64,000 bases of DNA from Mycolicibacterium lutetiense (GTDB lineage Bacteria; Actinomycetota; Actinomycetes; Mycobacteriales; Mycobacteriaceae): assembly GCF_017876775.1 (NCBI RefSeq), contig NZ_JAGIOP010000003.1, positions 1 through 64,000 of the forward strand, read 5' to 3'. Shown one piece after another: positions 36,129-46,497 of the stretch. A program made the position numbers and the translations under genes. Position 1 is the first letter of the stretch. Each line of letters opens with the position of its first letter. The notes beneath the pieces are model-generated. The model was not told the origin of the DNA and searched no databases. It saw only the letters and a list, made by a program, of their open reading frames with translations.

Positions 36129-39100
36129 GTGACTGATGAGGGCGGCTATGGCCGGTTCGGTGCGTTGTCTCGGCAGGAGCTGGAGCGTTACTGCTACTTG
36201 GATGACGAGGACCGGCGGCTGATCGCTGCGCGGCGGCGCGACTACAACCGTCTGGGGTTCGCGGTGCAGGTGGTGACGGTGCGTCACCTGGGAATGTTCC
36301 TGGCTGATCCGCTGGATGTCCCGCCCGCGTTGATCGAGTATCTGGCCGAGCAGTTGGAGATCTCCGATCCGTCGATGGTGAAGCGGTACACCGATCGGGA
36401 GAAGACCAAGCTCGAACACGCCTGGGAAATCCAGCAGGTGTACGGACTCAAGCCGTTCGGCGAGATGGAGTCGGAGCTCACGTCGTGGATCGTCGACCAG
36501 GCGTGGATGACCGGCGACGGACCGAAGGCGATCTTCGGCGACGCAGTGACATGGCTGCGGAAGCGTCAGGCGCTGCTGCCGGGGATCACCACGTTGGAGC
36601 GGCTGATCGGCGACGGCCGCAACGCGGCGGACGCCCGGTTGTGGCGCCAGCTCGGCGAGCAGCTGACCTCGGAGTCCGCGTCTGCCTTGTTGCGGCTGCT
36701 GGAGGTTCCTGCGGAGGGCGGGCAGAAGGTCAGCGAGCTGGAGCGGCTGCGCAAGGGCGTGTTCAAGGCGTCGTCGAAGGGGATGCTCGCGGCGCTGCGC
36801 AGGGTTGTCGACCTGCAAGCGGTCGGGGTGGACAGCATCGACGTGAGGGCGATCCCGCCGCGTCGGTTGACGGGGTTGGCGACCTACGGGTTGGCGAGCA
36901 AGGCCGCCGCGCTGCGGCGGCTGCCCACGCGTGAGCAGCGCTTGGCGGTGCTGGCCGCGACGGTCGTTGTGTTGAGCGCGCGGGCGGTCGACGACGTGTT
37001 GGAGACCTTCGACATGTTGATGACGACGAAGCTTCTGTCCAAGGCCGAGCGGGAGTCTCGCGAGGAGAAGCTGCGTCGCTATCCGAGGGTGTCACGCAAC
37101 GCAGGCAAGCTCGCGGCAGCGGTGAAGGTGCTGCTGGAGATGGTCGAGGTCAACCAGGACGTCGGGCTGGGCGTGGTGTTGGACATGATCGAGAAGACCG
37201 TCACCCGGGCCGAGTTGCGGCACGCGGTCCAGGCGGTCGACGAGCTGGTGCCCGCCGACGACGCGGAGCTGGATGGGCAGCGGTTGATCGAGTTGGCCGG
37301 CAAGTTCGCCACGGTCCGCCCGTTCCTGTCGATGCTGATGGACACGATCGAGTTCGGCGCGACCAGTGACGGCGCCGCCGTCCTGGCGGCAATGAAGACC
37401 CTCGCCGAGCTGCTGACATCCAGGTCGTCGGGCAAGATCCCGGCAAACCTGCTGGACGCCCGCAAGGTCGACCACGACTTGATCGTCGGCGCGTGGAAGC
37501 GCTTGATCTACACGCCGGGCCGACCGGAGGGCACCGTCGACCGGAACTCCTACACGATCTGCGTGTTGGAACAGTTCCACCGACACCTCAAGCACCGCAG
37601 CATCTTCGCGGTGCGTTCGTCGCGGTGGCGCGACCCGCGGGCGCACCTGCTGGCAGGCGAAGCCTGGGAGGCTGCGCGTGACGCCGGCATGAACGCGCTG
37701 GGCCTGCCCGCCGCGCCGACGCAGCTGCTGACCGATCACGCGACGGCGTTGGAGACCGCTTATCGGGAGTTGGCCGCACGGCTGGGCGAGGACACCCCAG
37801 CCAGCATCGACGCCGACGGCAAACTGCACGTCGCCGCGCTGGACGCCAAGGCCGAGCCCGCGTCGCTGGTCGACCTGCGCCGCCGGGTGGAGGCGATGAT
37901 CCCGCGTGTGGACCTGCCGGAACTGGTCACGGAGGTGATGAGCTGGCATCCCGGTTTCACCGAGGCGTTCACCCACACCTCGGGCAACGAGGCCCGCGTC
38001 GCCGACCTCGGCTTGTCGGTGGCGGCCGTGCTCTGTTCCTATGCGATGAACGTCGGGTTCAAACCGGTGACAACGCCTGGTGTCGACGCCCTGACCAGGG
38101 ATCGGCTGCTGCACGTCGACCAGTGCTACGTGCGGGCCGAGACCATCGAGGCGGCCAACGCCGTGCTGGTCGACGCCCAGGCCGACATCCCCCTGGCCCA
38201 AGCGTGGGGCGGCGGGCTGGTCGCCTCGGTGGACGGGATGCGGTTCGTGGTGCCCGTGCGCACCCATAACGCCCGCCCGAACCCGAAGTACTTCGGCCGG
38301 AAACTGGGCATCACCTGGTTGAACATGCTCAACGACCAGTCCGCCGGGCTGGCAGGCAAGGTGCTGCGCGGAACACCTCGCGATTCGCTGCACACCATCG
38401 ACGTGATCGTGTCCCAGCACGGCGGGCGGATTCCGGAGGTCATCATCACCGACACCGGGTCGTATTCCGACATCGTGTTCGGACTGCTGCATCTGATCGG
38501 CCGCCAGTACCGGCCGCAGCTGGCGAACCTGCCCGATCAGCGGTTGTGGCGCATCGACGCCCGAGCCGACTACGGGCCGCTGGACAAGGCGGCGCGCGGG
38601 GTGATCGACACCGCCAAGATCGCCGCGCACTGGGAGGACATGTGCCGGATCGCGGTGTCGATCCACTCCGGTGAGGTGTCGGCGCACGAGGTCACCAGGA
38701 TGATCTCCCGCGACGGGCAGCCGACCGCGTTGGGCCAGGCCATCGCCCATTTCGGGCGGATCTTCAAGACCCTGCACATCCTGCGCCTGGCCGACGACGA
38801 ACCTTACCGGCGCGAGGGCAAGGCCCAGTCCAATCTCGTCGAGGGTCGTCACGACCTGGCGCGCACGATCTATCACGGCCGCAAGGGCGAGATGACCCGC
38901 GCCTACTACGAGGGCATGGAAGACCAGCTCTCGGCGCTGGGATTGGTGCTCAATTGCGTCGTCGTGTGGAACACCGTCTACGAGAACCGCGCCCTCGCCG
39001 CGCTGCGAGCCGGCGGATACCCGGTGCTCGACACCGATGTCGAGCGATTGTCGGCGTTCGTGCGCGCCCACATCGGCATCGACGGGCACTACAGCTTCCA

Positions 39101-39164
39101 CCTGCCCGACCCCAGCGGAGTTCACCGACCGCTGCGCGACCCGGACGCCGACGACGACGAGTAG
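36129..39164 (+). CDS. tnpA: Tn3-family transposase TnpA
   Basis: 1,011 residues, the usual Tn3 length. N-terminal DNA-binding part (RFGALSRQELERYCYLDDEDRRLI, DUF4158-like) then the DDE catalytic domain: SVDGMRFVVPVRT with the first Asp, VIITDTGSYSDIVFGL with the second, and KGEMTRAYYEGMEDQLSALGL near the third acidic residue. Begins with GTG 36129, only 46 bases inside the left inverted repeat, and reads inward. No internal stop or frameshift, so it is probably functional. Confidence 0.95.
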   Translation: MTDEGGYGRFGALSRQELERYCYLDDEDRRLIAARRRDYNRLGFAVQVVTVRHLGMFLADPLDVPPALIEYLAEQLEISDPSMVKRYTDREKTKLEHAWEIQQVYGLKPFGEMESELTSWIVDQAWMTGDGPKAIFGDAVTWLRKRQALLPGITTLERLIGDGRNAADARLWRQLGEQLTSESASALLRLLEVPAEGGQKVSELERLRKGVFKASSKGMLAALRRVVDLQAVGVDSIDVRAIPPRRLTGLATYGLASKAAALRRLPTREQRLAVLAATVVVLSARAVDDVLETFDMLMTTKLLSKAERESREEKLRRYPRVSRNAGKLAAAVKVLLEMVEVNQDVGLGVVLDMIEKTVTRAELRHAVQAVDELVPADDAELDGQRLIELAGKFATVRPFLSMLMDTIEFGATSDGAAVLAAMKTLAELLTSRSSGKIPANLLDARKVDHDLIVGAWKRLIYTPGRPEGTVDRNSYTICVLEQFHRHLKHRSIFAVRSSRWRDPRAHLLAGEAWEAARDAGMNALGLPAAPTQLLTDHATALETAYRELAARLGEDTPASIDADGKLHVAALDAKAEPASLVDLRRRVEAMIPRVDLPELVTEVMSWHPGFTEAFTHTSGNEARVADLGLSVAAVLCSYAMNVGFKPVTTPGVDALTRDRLLHVDQCYVRAETIEAANAVLVDAQADIPLAQAWGGGLVASVDGMRFVVPVRTHNARPNPKYFGRKLGITWLNMLNDQSAGLAGKVLRGTPRDSLHTIDVIVSQHGGRIPEVIITDTGSYSDIVFGLLHLIGRQYRPQLANLPDQRLWRIDARADYGPLDKAARGVIDTAKIAAHWEDMCRIAVSIHSGEVSAHEVTRMISRDGQPTALGQAIAHFGRIFKTLHILRLADDEPYRREGKAQSNLVEGRHDLARTIYHGRKGEMTRAYYEGMEDQLSALGLVLNCVVVWNTVYENRALAALRAGGYPVLDTDVERLSAFVRAHIGIDGHYSFHLPDPSGVHRPLRDPDADDDE

Positions 39165-39290
39165 CGCGAGTCGAAGGGTGGCGGATGACCGCTCAGGACC
39201 TGACGACGCATGTCGGCGGAAGTCTCTCCTGAGCCGCGAAACAGGCCACGGCCTGCACCTCTACCTCCGACCTGACCCAACAAACTACCG

Positions 39291-39878
39291 CTAGATTACG
39301 GTCACGGAGAGCGTCAGTTTGTCGCTGTGCGGCACGCCCGTCCGGTCGAGGAAGTCACACATGTCATCGATCATCGGCTGCATGAGCAGCTGCCCCAGCT
39401 GACGAACCATCAGCCCGATGACCTGTGAGGACTCGGATCGCCGTGTCGAGGTCTTGCCCGAATAGCGGAGTTTGGAGATCTCTCTGCGACTCAGGTCGGT
39501 CAGCCGCTCGAGTAACTCGCTCTTTCCCTGCGGATCGAGCACAGCGCGCCGGATGTAGTTCACCACCGTCGGATGCGTCGCGAGCATGTGCCGCACCGCC
39601 TCGTCTCGAGCGGCGGCGACCTGCGCTGGGGCGCCCTCGTCCGGCACAGAGGCGATCGCCAGAGCGTAATAGTCGACGACCAGTTGCTCGACGGCGACGC
39701 GTAGCCCGTCCTTGGTCTTGAAGTGGTGCTGCACCAATCCCACGGCGACCCCGGCGGCGGCGGCGACGGCGCGCATCGAGACGCGATCCTCGCCGCGCTC
39801 GGCGTAGAGGTCGAGCGCGGCGTTGCGAATGCGGGCCTTCGCGGTGAGGTCCTCGTCACTGGCGCGGGGGTCGGTCAC
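39291..39878 (-). CDS. TetR-family transcriptional regulator
   Basis: 195 residues. The N-terminal helix-turn-helix (MRAVAAAAGVAVGLVQHHFKTKDGL) is a clear TetR signature, followed by a helical ligand-binding domain. GTG start with AGGAGG 9 bases upstream. Divergent from the AMACR-thiolase operon across about 100 bases containing a promoter and dyad. By analogy with FadR/KstR-type TetR proteins it probably represses the operon until an acyl-CoA is bound. Confidence 0.9.
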   Translation of the reverse strand: MTDPRASDEDLTAKARIRNAALDLYAERGEDRVSMRAVAAAAGVAVGLVQHHFKTKDGLRVAVEQLVVDYYALAIASVPDEGAPAQVAAARDEAVRHMLATHPTVVNYIRRAVLDPQGKSELLERLTDLSRREISKLRYSGKTSTRRSESSQVIGLMVRQLGQLLMQPMIDDMCDFLDRTGVPHSDKLTLSVTVI

Positions 39879-39915
39879 AGAAATTGCCTCCTATCAGGGA
39901 AAAAAGCATACACCC

Positions 39916-39962
39916 TTGACATTAGACAGTACATGCGCATTAATGGCTATACATCAGTATAG
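39916..39962 (+). promoter_or_regulatory. Promoter and operator of the acyl-CoA operon
   Basis: TTGACA at 39916-39921 and ATTAAT at 39939-39944 are separated by 17 bases, a good -35/-10 pair. CTATAC-ATCA-GTATAG (39947-39962) is an inverted repeat just downstream of the -10, well placed for repression by the adjacent TetR protein. Confidence 0.6.
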
Positions 39963-39979
39963 TCAAAAAGGGGTTGATG

Positions 39980-40846
39980 ATGTCGCAGTCGAGTTCGCTG
40001 CAGGGCGTGCAGGTGGTGTCGCTCGCGATCAATCTGCCGGGCCCGCTCGCCGCCGCGCGGCTACGGGCGCTGGGCGCCACCGTCACCAAGATCGAACCGC
40101 CGGCCGGCGACCCGCTGCGGGCCGTGGCGCCGACGTGGTACGACGAGCTCACTGTGGGCCAGCGGGTCGTGACCCTCGACCTCAAGGACCCCGCTGATCG
40201 GGCGGTGGCGGCGCGCGAGCTGTCGCGTGCCGACCTGATGCTCACCGCCATGCGCCCCTCGGCGCTGGTCAAGCTCGGCCTGGACGAGTTGACCGCGGCG
40301 AATCCGCACCTGTCGCATATCGAGATCGTCGGGCACGACGGGATCGCGGCGGAGCAGCCCGGCCATGACCTGACGTACCAGGCCCTGCACGGCACTCTCC
40401 AGCCGCCGACGATGCCGACCGTCCCGGTGGCCGACCTGCTCGGCGCCGAGCGCGCCGTGTCCGCGGCCCTGCTCGCCCTGCGCGTGGCCGCGGAGTCCGG
40501 CGTGGGACACCGCGAGCGGGTCGTCCTCGAACAGGCGGCCGCCGACGCCGGCGCCGCAGTTCGGCACGGTCTGATGGGAGCGGGCGCGCCGCTCGGCGGG
40601 GCGCATCCCGGTTACCGGATCTACTCCAGCTCCGACGGCCACGTCGCGCTGGCCGCGCTCGAGCCGCACTTCTGGGAGCGCGCCCGCGCCGGTCTCGGTG
40701 TCGAGGGCACCCAGGAGGAGCTCGAGCAGACGTTTCTTTCCAAGCCGACGCGCGAATGGGAGGAGGTCGCGAAGCGCCTCGACATTCCCCTGATCGGAAT
40801 CCGCGATTCGGCACCCCGTAATTCAGCACAAGGAGCTTTGTCATGA
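39980..40846 (+). CDS. Alpha-methylacyl-CoA racemase-like (CaiB/BaiF family III) enzyme
   Basis: About 288 residues. The racemase-type residues are all visible: His129 in GHDLTYQALHG, Asp152 in VADLLGAERA, Glu228 in ALEPHFWERA within the YSSSDGHVAL segment. AMACR/MCR normally has about 360 residues, so the C-terminal domain is shortened. Start ATG 39980 has AAAAAGGGG 7 bases upstream; ATG 39977 is possible. It is the first gene of the TetR-controlled operon and overlaps the thiolase by four bases. It could epimerise a 2-methyl-branched acyl-CoA or transfer CoA; the residue set favours racemase. Confidence 0.75.
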   Translation: MSQSSSLQGVQVVSLAINLPGPLAAARLRALGATVTKIEPPAGDPLRAVAPTWYDELTVGQRVVTLDLKDPADRAVAARELSRADLMLTAMRPSALVKLGLDELTAANPHLSHIEIVGHDGIAAEQPGHDLTYQALHGTLQPPTMPTVPVADLLGAERAVSAALLALRVAAESGVGHRERVVLEQAAADAGAAVRHGLMGAGAPLGGAHPGYRIYSSSDGHVALAALEPHFWERARAGLGVEGTQEELEQTFLSKPTREWEEVAKRLDIPLIGIRDSAPRNSAQGALS

Positions 40847-42018
40847 GTGTTCGCGAGGCCGTTATCGTCGGCGCGGTCCGGACCCCGGTCGGCCGTCGCG
40901 GAGGGATCCTCAGCGCATGGCATCCGGTGGACCTGCTCGGGCAGACGCTGCGGGAGCTTGTGGCCCGCGCCGGCGTCGACCCCGCCGCGATCGAGGACGT
41001 CATCACCGGCTGCGTCATCCAGCACGATGTCCAGTCGGGCAATCTCGGCCGCCACGCGGTGCTCGCCGCCGGGCTGCCCGAGTCGGTCCCCGCGGTGACG
41101 ATCGACCGCCAGTGCGGTTCAGGGCAGCAGGCGGTCAGCTTCGCCGCCCAGGCGGTGATGGCGGGTTCCCACGACCTGGTGATCGCCTGCGGCGTCGAGT
41201 CGATGTCACGGGTGCCGATGCCTCCGGCGTTCCTGCCCGGCGCGCCGCTCGGCCCGCAGTACAGCCCGCGCGAACTCGACCGCTACGACGGTGGGCTGAT
41301 GGCGCAGGGCCCGTCGTCGGAGCTGATGAACGAGAGGTTCGACCTGAGCCGAGCGGCGTTGGACGCGTTCAGCGCTCGCAGCCACGAGCGGGCGCACGCC
41401 GCGACGCGGGCCGGGAAGTTCCGCGACCAGATGGTGCCGATCACCGCCGACCCCGACGACCCGACCGGTCCGGTCATCGACTCGGACGAGGGCATCCGCG
41501 AGCACATCGACCCCGCCAAGATGGCGAGCCTGAAAGCCGTGTTCGGCGCCGACGGGCGGACCACGGCGGCCAACTCCTCGCAGATCAGCGACGGCGCGGC
41601 CGCGCTGCTGATCGCCGACCGCGAGTACGCCGAGCGCAACGGCCTCATCCCACGCGCCCGGTTCCGCGCGCTGTCGGTCGCCGCCGCCGACCCGATCATC
41701 CAGTTCACCGCGATCCTCGACGCCGCCCACAAGGCGCTCGGCCGAAGCGGGTTGGCCGTCGAGGAGATCGACCTGTTCGAGGTCAACGAGGCCTTCGCCG
41801 GTGTGCCGCTGATCTTCCAACGGGAATTCGGCGTCCCGGACGACAAGCTGAACGTCAACGGCGGCTCCGTCGCCCTCGGCCACCCGCTGGGCTCGACCGG
41901 AGCCCGGATGCTCACCGACCTGCTCTGCGAACTCGAACGCTCCGGCAAGAGGTTCGGCTTGCAGACCGTCTGCGAGGCCACCGGCACCGCGAACGCCACC
42001 ATCATCGAACGCATCTGA
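40843..42018 (+). CDS. Thiolase / acetyl-CoA acyltransferase
   Basis: 391 residues. Nucleophilic Cys91 in DRQCGSGQQAV, the active-site His in NGGSVALGHPLGSTGARM, and a C-terminal Cys in TVCEATGTANATI, where degradative thiolases usually have CIGGGQG. The altered last motif may mean a specialised substrate. The NEAF motif (VNEAFAGVPL) is present. It would release acetyl- or propionyl-CoA at the end of beta-oxidation. Eight bases separate it from the ligase gene. Confidence 0.93.
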   Translation: MSVREAVIVGAVRTPVGRRGGILSAWHPVDLLGQTLRELVARAGVDPAAIEDVITGCVIQHDVQSGNLGRHAVLAAGLPESVPAVTIDRQCGSGQQAVSFAAQAVMAGSHDLVIACGVESMSRVPMPPAFLPGAPLGPQYSPRELDRYDGGLMAQGPSSELMNERFDLSRAALDAFSARSHERAHAATRAGKFRDQMVPITADPDDPTGPVIDSDEGIREHIDPAKMASLKAVFGADGRTTAANSSQISDGAAALLIADREYAERNGLIPRARFRALSVAAADPIIQFTAILDAAHKALGRSGLAVEEIDLFEVNEAFAGVPLIFQREFGVPDDKLNVNGGSVALGHPLGSTGARMLTDLLCELERSGKRFGLQTVCEATGTANATIIERI

Positions 42019-42025
42019 GGACGTC

Positions 42026-43693
42026 ATGAGCCACGAGATCGTGAGGGGCCTGCCCTCCACCCACGGCGACCACTATCAACTCAACACCACCACCATCATC
42101 CGGCACGCCGCGCGCACCTATCCCGAGCAGGAGATCGTGTACCGCACCGCGGACGGCGGCTGGGACCGGTACACCTACGCCGATGCCTACGCGCGAATCC
42201 AACGAAGTGCCAATGCACTTCGCTCGATCGGCGTCGGGCCGGGCGATGTGGTCGGGATCCTCGACTGGAACAGCAAGCGGCACTACGAGCTGTACTGGGC
42301 GATTCCCGGCCTCGCTGCCGTGATGTTGCAGATGAACCTGCGTTTGGCGCCAGAGGATCTCGCTTACGTCACCGGACACAGTGATGCATCGGTGGTCCTC
42401 ATCGACGAGTCGCTGCTTCCGGTTGCCGAGGCGCTGGCACCGCATACGCCGAACGTGAAGACGTGGGTGGTGATGACCGATAAGCCGCTGGCCGACATCA
42501 CCACCACGCTCCCGCACGCGGTGCACTGGGAGGACCTGCTCGCGGACGCCGGCCCGGAGATCGACTGGCCGGTCATCGACGAAACCTCCTCCTACAGCGC
42601 GTGTTACACCACCGGCACCACCGGCAGGCCCAAGGGCATCTACTACTCGCATCGCGGCATCTACCTGCACACCCTCGCCGAGGTCGCCGGACTCGGGATG
42701 AGCAGCGACGATGCCGTCATGCTCATCACGCCGATGTTCCACGGCCAGGGCTGGGGCCTACCCCAGGCGGCCGCCTACAGTGCCGCAAAAATCGTGCTGC
42801 CCGGTCGCTACATCGCCGAGGACACATCCGTCCTCGTGGACGCGATGATCGCGGAGCAAGTCACCGTCGCAAACGGTGCGCCGGCGATCTTCCAGCCCAT
42901 GATGAACTACATCAAGACGCTTGCGGTCGCACCGGACTTCTCCCGCGCGCGGCTGCTGTCCGGTGCCACCGAGCCGCCGCTGTCGCTGATGCGCGACTTC
43001 CACGACATCACTGGAGCCGACGTCATCCACGCCTACGGCGCCACCGAGACCACCCCTCTGGTCGCGGTGAACCGGGGACTGAAGCCCTCGCTGCGCGGTG
43101 TGATCTCGGACGAGGAGAAGTGGGATCTCAAGCGTAAGCAGGGTTTGCCGGTCAACGGCATCGACATCCGGATCGTCGACGCGGAAGGCAACGATCTCCC
43201 GCACGACGGCACGAGTCAGGGTGAAGTGCTGCTGCGCGGACCGTGGATCATCGAGCGCTATCACAAGCTCGACGACGACGCCGACAAGTTCCTCGACGGG
43301 TATTGGCGTAGCGGCGATGTCGGGACCATCGACCCGAATGGTTACTTGAAGATCACCGACCGGATCAAGGACGTGGTCAAGTCGGGTGGCGAATGGATTT
43401 CCTCCATCGACATGGAGAACGCACTCGTTGCCCATCCGAAGATCGCCGAGGCGGCCGTCATCGGCGTCCCGCACCCGAAGTGGCAGGAGCGTCCAGTAGC
43501 ACTCGTCGTGACGACCGACGGGCAGGAACTTCCACTGTCGGAGATCCACGAATTGCTCGCCGATGCATTCGCCAAATGGCAATTGCCCGAGACCGTCCTG
43601 TATCTGGACCAGCTGCCCCGCACCAGCGTCGGCAAGCTCGACAAGAAGGCCATGCGCGCCGCGCACACCAACGTCTACGAGGACGTCCGATGA
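42026..43693 (+). CDS. Fatty-acyl-CoA ligase (AMP-binding, ANL superfamily)
   Basis: 555 residues. P-loop YTTGTTGRPKGIYYSHRG, A5 motif YGATETTPL, A7 GYWRSGDVGTID, A8 YLKITDRIKDVVKSGGEWIS and the C-terminal adenylation Lys in TSVGKLDKKAMR are all intact. It activates a free carboxylic acid to its CoA ester and so supplies the rest of the operon. Overlaps the hydratase start (ATGA). Substrate chain length cannot be read from the sequence. Confidence 0.93.
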   Translation: MSHEIVRGLPSTHGDHYQLNTTTIIRHAARTYPEQEIVYRTADGGWDRYTYADAYARIQRSANALRSIGVGPGDVVGILDWNSKRHYELYWAIPGLAAVMLQMNLRLAPEDLAYVTGHSDASVVLIDESLLPVAEALAPHTPNVKTWVVMTDKPLADITTTLPHAVHWEDLLADAGPEIDWPVIDETSSYSACYTTGTTGRPKGIYYSHRGIYLHTLAEVAGLGMSSDDAVMLITPMFHGQGWGLPQAAAYSAAKIVLPGRYIAEDTSVLVDAMIAEQVTVANGAPAIFQPMMNYIKTLAVAPDFSRARLLSGATEPPLSLMRDFHDITGADVIHAYGATETTPLVAVNRGLKPSLRGVISDEEKWDLKRKQGLPVNGIDIRIVDAEGNDLPHDGTSQGEVLLRGPWIIERYHKLDDDADKFLDGYWRSGDVGTIDPNGYLKITDRIKDVVKSGGEWISSIDMENALVAHPKIAEAAVIGVPHPKWQERPVALVVTTDGQELPLSEIHELLADAFAKWQLPETVLYLDQLPRTSVGKLDKKAMRAAHTNVYEDVR

Positions 43694-44478
43694 ACCCCGA
43701 CAACGCCCCGCTACGCACGGCCCGCGACAGCCACCTCCTGATCCTGGAGATCAACCGGCCCAAGGCTCGCAACAGTCTGAACGAGGCGGTGCTCACCGCC
43801 TTGAACACCGAGCTCGTCGCGGCTCGGCACGACGACGAGATCCGTGCCATCGTGCTCACCGGCGCCGGCGGGATCTTCTGCGCCGGAGCCGACATCACCA
43901 ATTTCGACGCCATTCGCGACCAGTCGCTGCTCGGCGATCGAGCCGCGCTGGGCGGCACCATCTGGGCCGACCTGGGCCGATTCCCGAAGCCGGTCCTCGC
44001 TGCGGTCGAGGGCCTCGCACTCGGCGGCGGCTGCGAGTTGGCGCTTGCCTGCGACATCGTCATCGCCGGCGAATCCGCCAAGTTCGGTGTCCCGGAGGTG
44101 AAGCTCGGCGTGATCCCGGGCGGCGGCGGAACCCAGCGCCTGATTCAGGCCGTCGGCAAGTCCAAGGCGATGGCCCTACTGCTCACCGGCGACTTCCTGT
44201 CCGCACAGCGGGCGTGCGCGGCCGGCATCGTCGCCGAGACCGTCCCGGACGGCACCGCCCTCGAAGCGGCGGTCGCCATGGCGCAGCGGATCGCCGCCAA
44301 CTCACCGCTCGCGGTGGCGCTGGCCAAGGATGCCGCCCTCCAGGCCCTGGAAACCTCTCTGGCGCAAGGACTCGAGCACGAGAAGCGCAACTTTCACGTT
44401 GCCATCCATTCCGCCGACAGCCGCGAGGGCCAGGCCGCGTTCCTCGCCAAGCGCGCCCCCGAATTCACCGGAAAGTAG
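43690..44478 (+). CDS. Enoyl-CoA hydratase/isomerase (crotonase family)
   Basis: 262 residues. Oxyanion-hole segments FCAGADITNF and ALGGGCELALACD are present; both usual catalytic Glu positions are occupied (GGGCEL and VPEVKLGVIPGGGGTQRL). Hence a hydratase rather than only an isomerase. It overlaps the ligase by four bases, and its stop is 8 bases before the dehydrogenase. Confidence 0.93.
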   Translation: MNPDNAPLRTARDSHLLILEINRPKARNSLNEAVLTALNTELVAARHDDEIRAIVLTGAGGIFCAGADITNFDAIRDQSLLGDRAALGGTIWADLGRFPKPVLAAVEGLALGGGCELALACDIVIAGESAKFGVPEVKLGVIPGGGGTQRLIQAVGKSKAMALLLTGDFLSAQRACAAGIVAETVPDGTALEAAVAMAQRIAANSPLAVALAKDAALQALETSLAQGLEHEKRNFHVAIHSADSREGQAAFLAKRAPEFTGK

Positions 44479-44486
44479 GACCGATC

Positions 44487-45647
44487 ATGAGCGAGCTGTT
44501 CCCCGATTACCGCTCCCCGTGGGAGACCGACGATCAGGCGCTGCTGCGTAAGCACGCCGCCGAGTTCTTCCGCAAGGAAGCCACCCCGAACCAGGACCGT
44601 TGGGCCGCGCAGCACCAGGTCGACCGCGAGTTCTGGACCAAGGCCGGCGCCGCGGGACTGCTGTGCCTCGACATCGCCGAAGAATACGGCGGCGGGGGCG
44701 GCAACTTCGGCCACGAGGCGATCGTGCAGCAGGAGATCGCCTACGCCCACGACACCGCGTTCGGCTTCGCCGTGCACTCGACGATCGTCGCGCACTACAT
44801 CGCCGCCTATGCCACCGAGGACCAGAAGAAGCGCTGGCTATCGAAATGTGCGAGCGGTGAGAGCGTCCTCGCCATTGCGATGACCGAACCCGGCACCGGC
44901 TCGGACCTGCAGGCCGTACGGACCACCGCGGTTCGCGACGGCGGCCACTACGTGATCAACGGCTCGAAGACGTTCATCTCGAACGCGTCGCACTGCGACC
45001 TGCTCGTCATCGTCGCCAAAACGGACCCGAGCCAAGGTTCCAAGGGTATCTCGCTGCTCGTCGCGGAGACGGAGAATCTTCCGGGGTTCGAGCGTGGGCG
45101 GGTGCTGGACAAGATCGGCCAGCACGGCCAGGACACCCGCGAGTTGTCGTTCACCGACATGCGGGTGCCGGCAGCGAATCTGCTCGGCGGCGTCGAGGGG
45201 CAGGGCTTCTACCAGCTGATGGGTCAGCTGCAGCGTGAGCGGCTGATCCTCGGTGTCGGCGGTGTCGCGGTGGCCGAGGCCGCGGTGGCGGAGAGCATCA
45301 GGTACGCCAAGGAACGTCACGCCTTCGGCAAGCCGATCCTGAACTTCCAGAACACGAAGTTCGTACTCGCCGAGTGCAAGACCGACGTGCTGGCCGGCAA
45401 GACCCTGATGGACCACTGCATCCAGCGTCACCTCGACGGCACCCTCGACGCGGCGACCGCGTCGATGGCCAAGCTGTGGGGCAGCGACAAGCAGTGCGAG
45501 ATCGTCGACCGCTGCCTGCAGGTCTTCGGTGGCTACGGCTACATGATGGAGTACCCGATCGCGCAGATGTACGCCGCTTCCCGCGTGCAGAAGATCTACG
45601 GCGGCACCAACGAGATCATGAAGGAACTCATCGGCCGCGCCTTATGA
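44487..45647 (+). CDS. Acyl-CoA dehydrogenase
   Basis: 386 residues, complete. Flavin-binding [17 protein letters not shown] and FISNAS, substrate region [12 protein letters not shown], and C-terminal QIYGG-type [15 protein letters not shown]. The position of the catalytic Glu of medium-chain enzymes is Gly (YGG). The base is more likely the Glu in QRERLILG, as in long-chain and isovaleryl-type dehydrogenases, which would suit long or branched substrates. Catalyses the first oxidation of the beta-cycle; needs an electron-transfer flavoprotein supplied by the host. Confidence 0.93.
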   Translation: MSELFPDYRSPWETDDQALLRKHAAEFFRKEATPNQDRWAAQHQVDREFWTKAGAAGLLCLDIAEEYGGGGGNFGHEAIVQQEIAYAHDTAFGFAVHSTIVAHYIAAYATEDQKKRWLSKCASGESVLAIAMTEPGTGSDLQAVRTTAVRDGGHYVINGSKTFISNASHCDLLVIVAKTDPSQGSKGISLLVAETENLPGFERGRVLDKIGQHGQDTRELSFTDMRVPAANLLGGVEGQGFYQLMGQLQRERLILGVGGVAVAEAAVAESIRYAKERHAFGKPILNFQNTKFVLAECKTDVLAGKTLMDHCIQRHLDGTLDAATASMAKLWGSDKQCEIVDRCLQVFGGYGYMMEYPIAQMYAASRVQKIYGGTNEIMKELIGRAL

Positions 45648-45738
45648 GGTTGACCTTCGCGCAGTGACACCACTGCGTCAGTCACACCTCACTTTGTCAA
45701 AAACCCGATGTTCTCAACCTATTTCGTCAGGAGTATTC

Positions 45739-46497
45739 ATGCATATCACCGGAACCAACGCACTCGTCACCGGCGGAGCCTCGGGCCTCGGACTGGCCAC
45801 CGTCACCGCCCTCGCCAAGTCGGGCGCCCGGGTAATCGCCGTCGACCTGCCCACCGCGAACACGGATGCGCTGGCTGCTCTCGGCGACACCGTGGAATTC
45901 GCTCCGGCGGATGTCACCGACGAGGCCGCGGTCACCGAGGCGGTCGAGCGCGCCAACGCGGAGTCCTCACTGCGAATCACCGTGAACTGCGCCGGCATCG
46001 GCAACGCCGTCAAGACCGTCGGTAAGAACGGACCGTTCCCGCTGGCCGAATTCGAGAAGATCGTCAAGGTCAACCTGACCGGAACCTTCAACGTCATCCG
46101 CCTCGCCGCGCACGCGATGTCGCAGAACGAGCCCGTCGACGGCGAGCGCGGCGTGATCGTCAACACCGCCTCGGTCGCGGCCTTCGACGGGCAGATCGGA
46201 CAGGCCGCGTACTCGGCATCGAAGGGCGGGATCGTCGGCGCCACCCTGCCGATCGCCCGCGACCTGGCGTCGCTGCTGATCCGGGTGAACACCATCGCGC
46301 CCGGCCTGTTCAAGACCCCGCTGCTGGGCACGCTGCCCGAGGCGGCTCAGATTTCGCTGGGACAGCAGGTGCCGCACCCGAACCGGCTCGGCGACCCCGC
46401 CGAGTACGCGCAGCTGGTCGAGGCGATCGTGACCAACCCGATGCTCAACGGCGAAACCATCCGCCTCGACGGCGCGATCCGCATGGCGCCGCGGTGA
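45739..46497 (+). CDS. SDR-family 3-hydroxyacyl-CoA dehydrogenase
   Basis: 252 residues with a classical SDR fold: [12 protein letters not shown] nucleotide motif, NCAGIG, catalytic Ser in NTASVAAF and [25 protein letters not shown] resembles type-2 (HSD10-like) 3-hydroxyacyl-CoA dehydrogenases. AGGAG lies 6 bases before ATG 45739. A gap of 91 bases from the dehydrogenase suggests a weaker link or a second start site, but the direction and role fit the pathway. Confidence 0.9.
   Translation: MHITGTNALVTGGASGLGLATVTALAKSGARVIAVDLPTANTDALAALGDTVEFAPADVTDEAAVTEAVERANAESSLRITVNCAGIGNAVKTVGKNGPFPLAEFEKIVKVNLTGTFNVIRLAAHAMSQNEPVDGERGVIVNTASVAAFDGQIGQAAYSASKGGIVGATLPIARDLASLLIRVNTIAPGLFKTPLLGTLPEAAQISLGQQVPHPNRLGDPAEYAQLVEAIVTNPMLNGETIRLDGAIRMAPR

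Noticed and set aside
37092..39125. 677-codon minus-strand frame over tnpA
   Set aside because: Typical antisense open frame of a GC-rich transposase gene; the plus-strand frame carries the DDE motifs.
40917..42029. 370-codon frame overlapping the thiolase
   Set aside because: Arg/Pro/Gly-rich +2-frame reading; the thiolase frame holds the catalytic residues.
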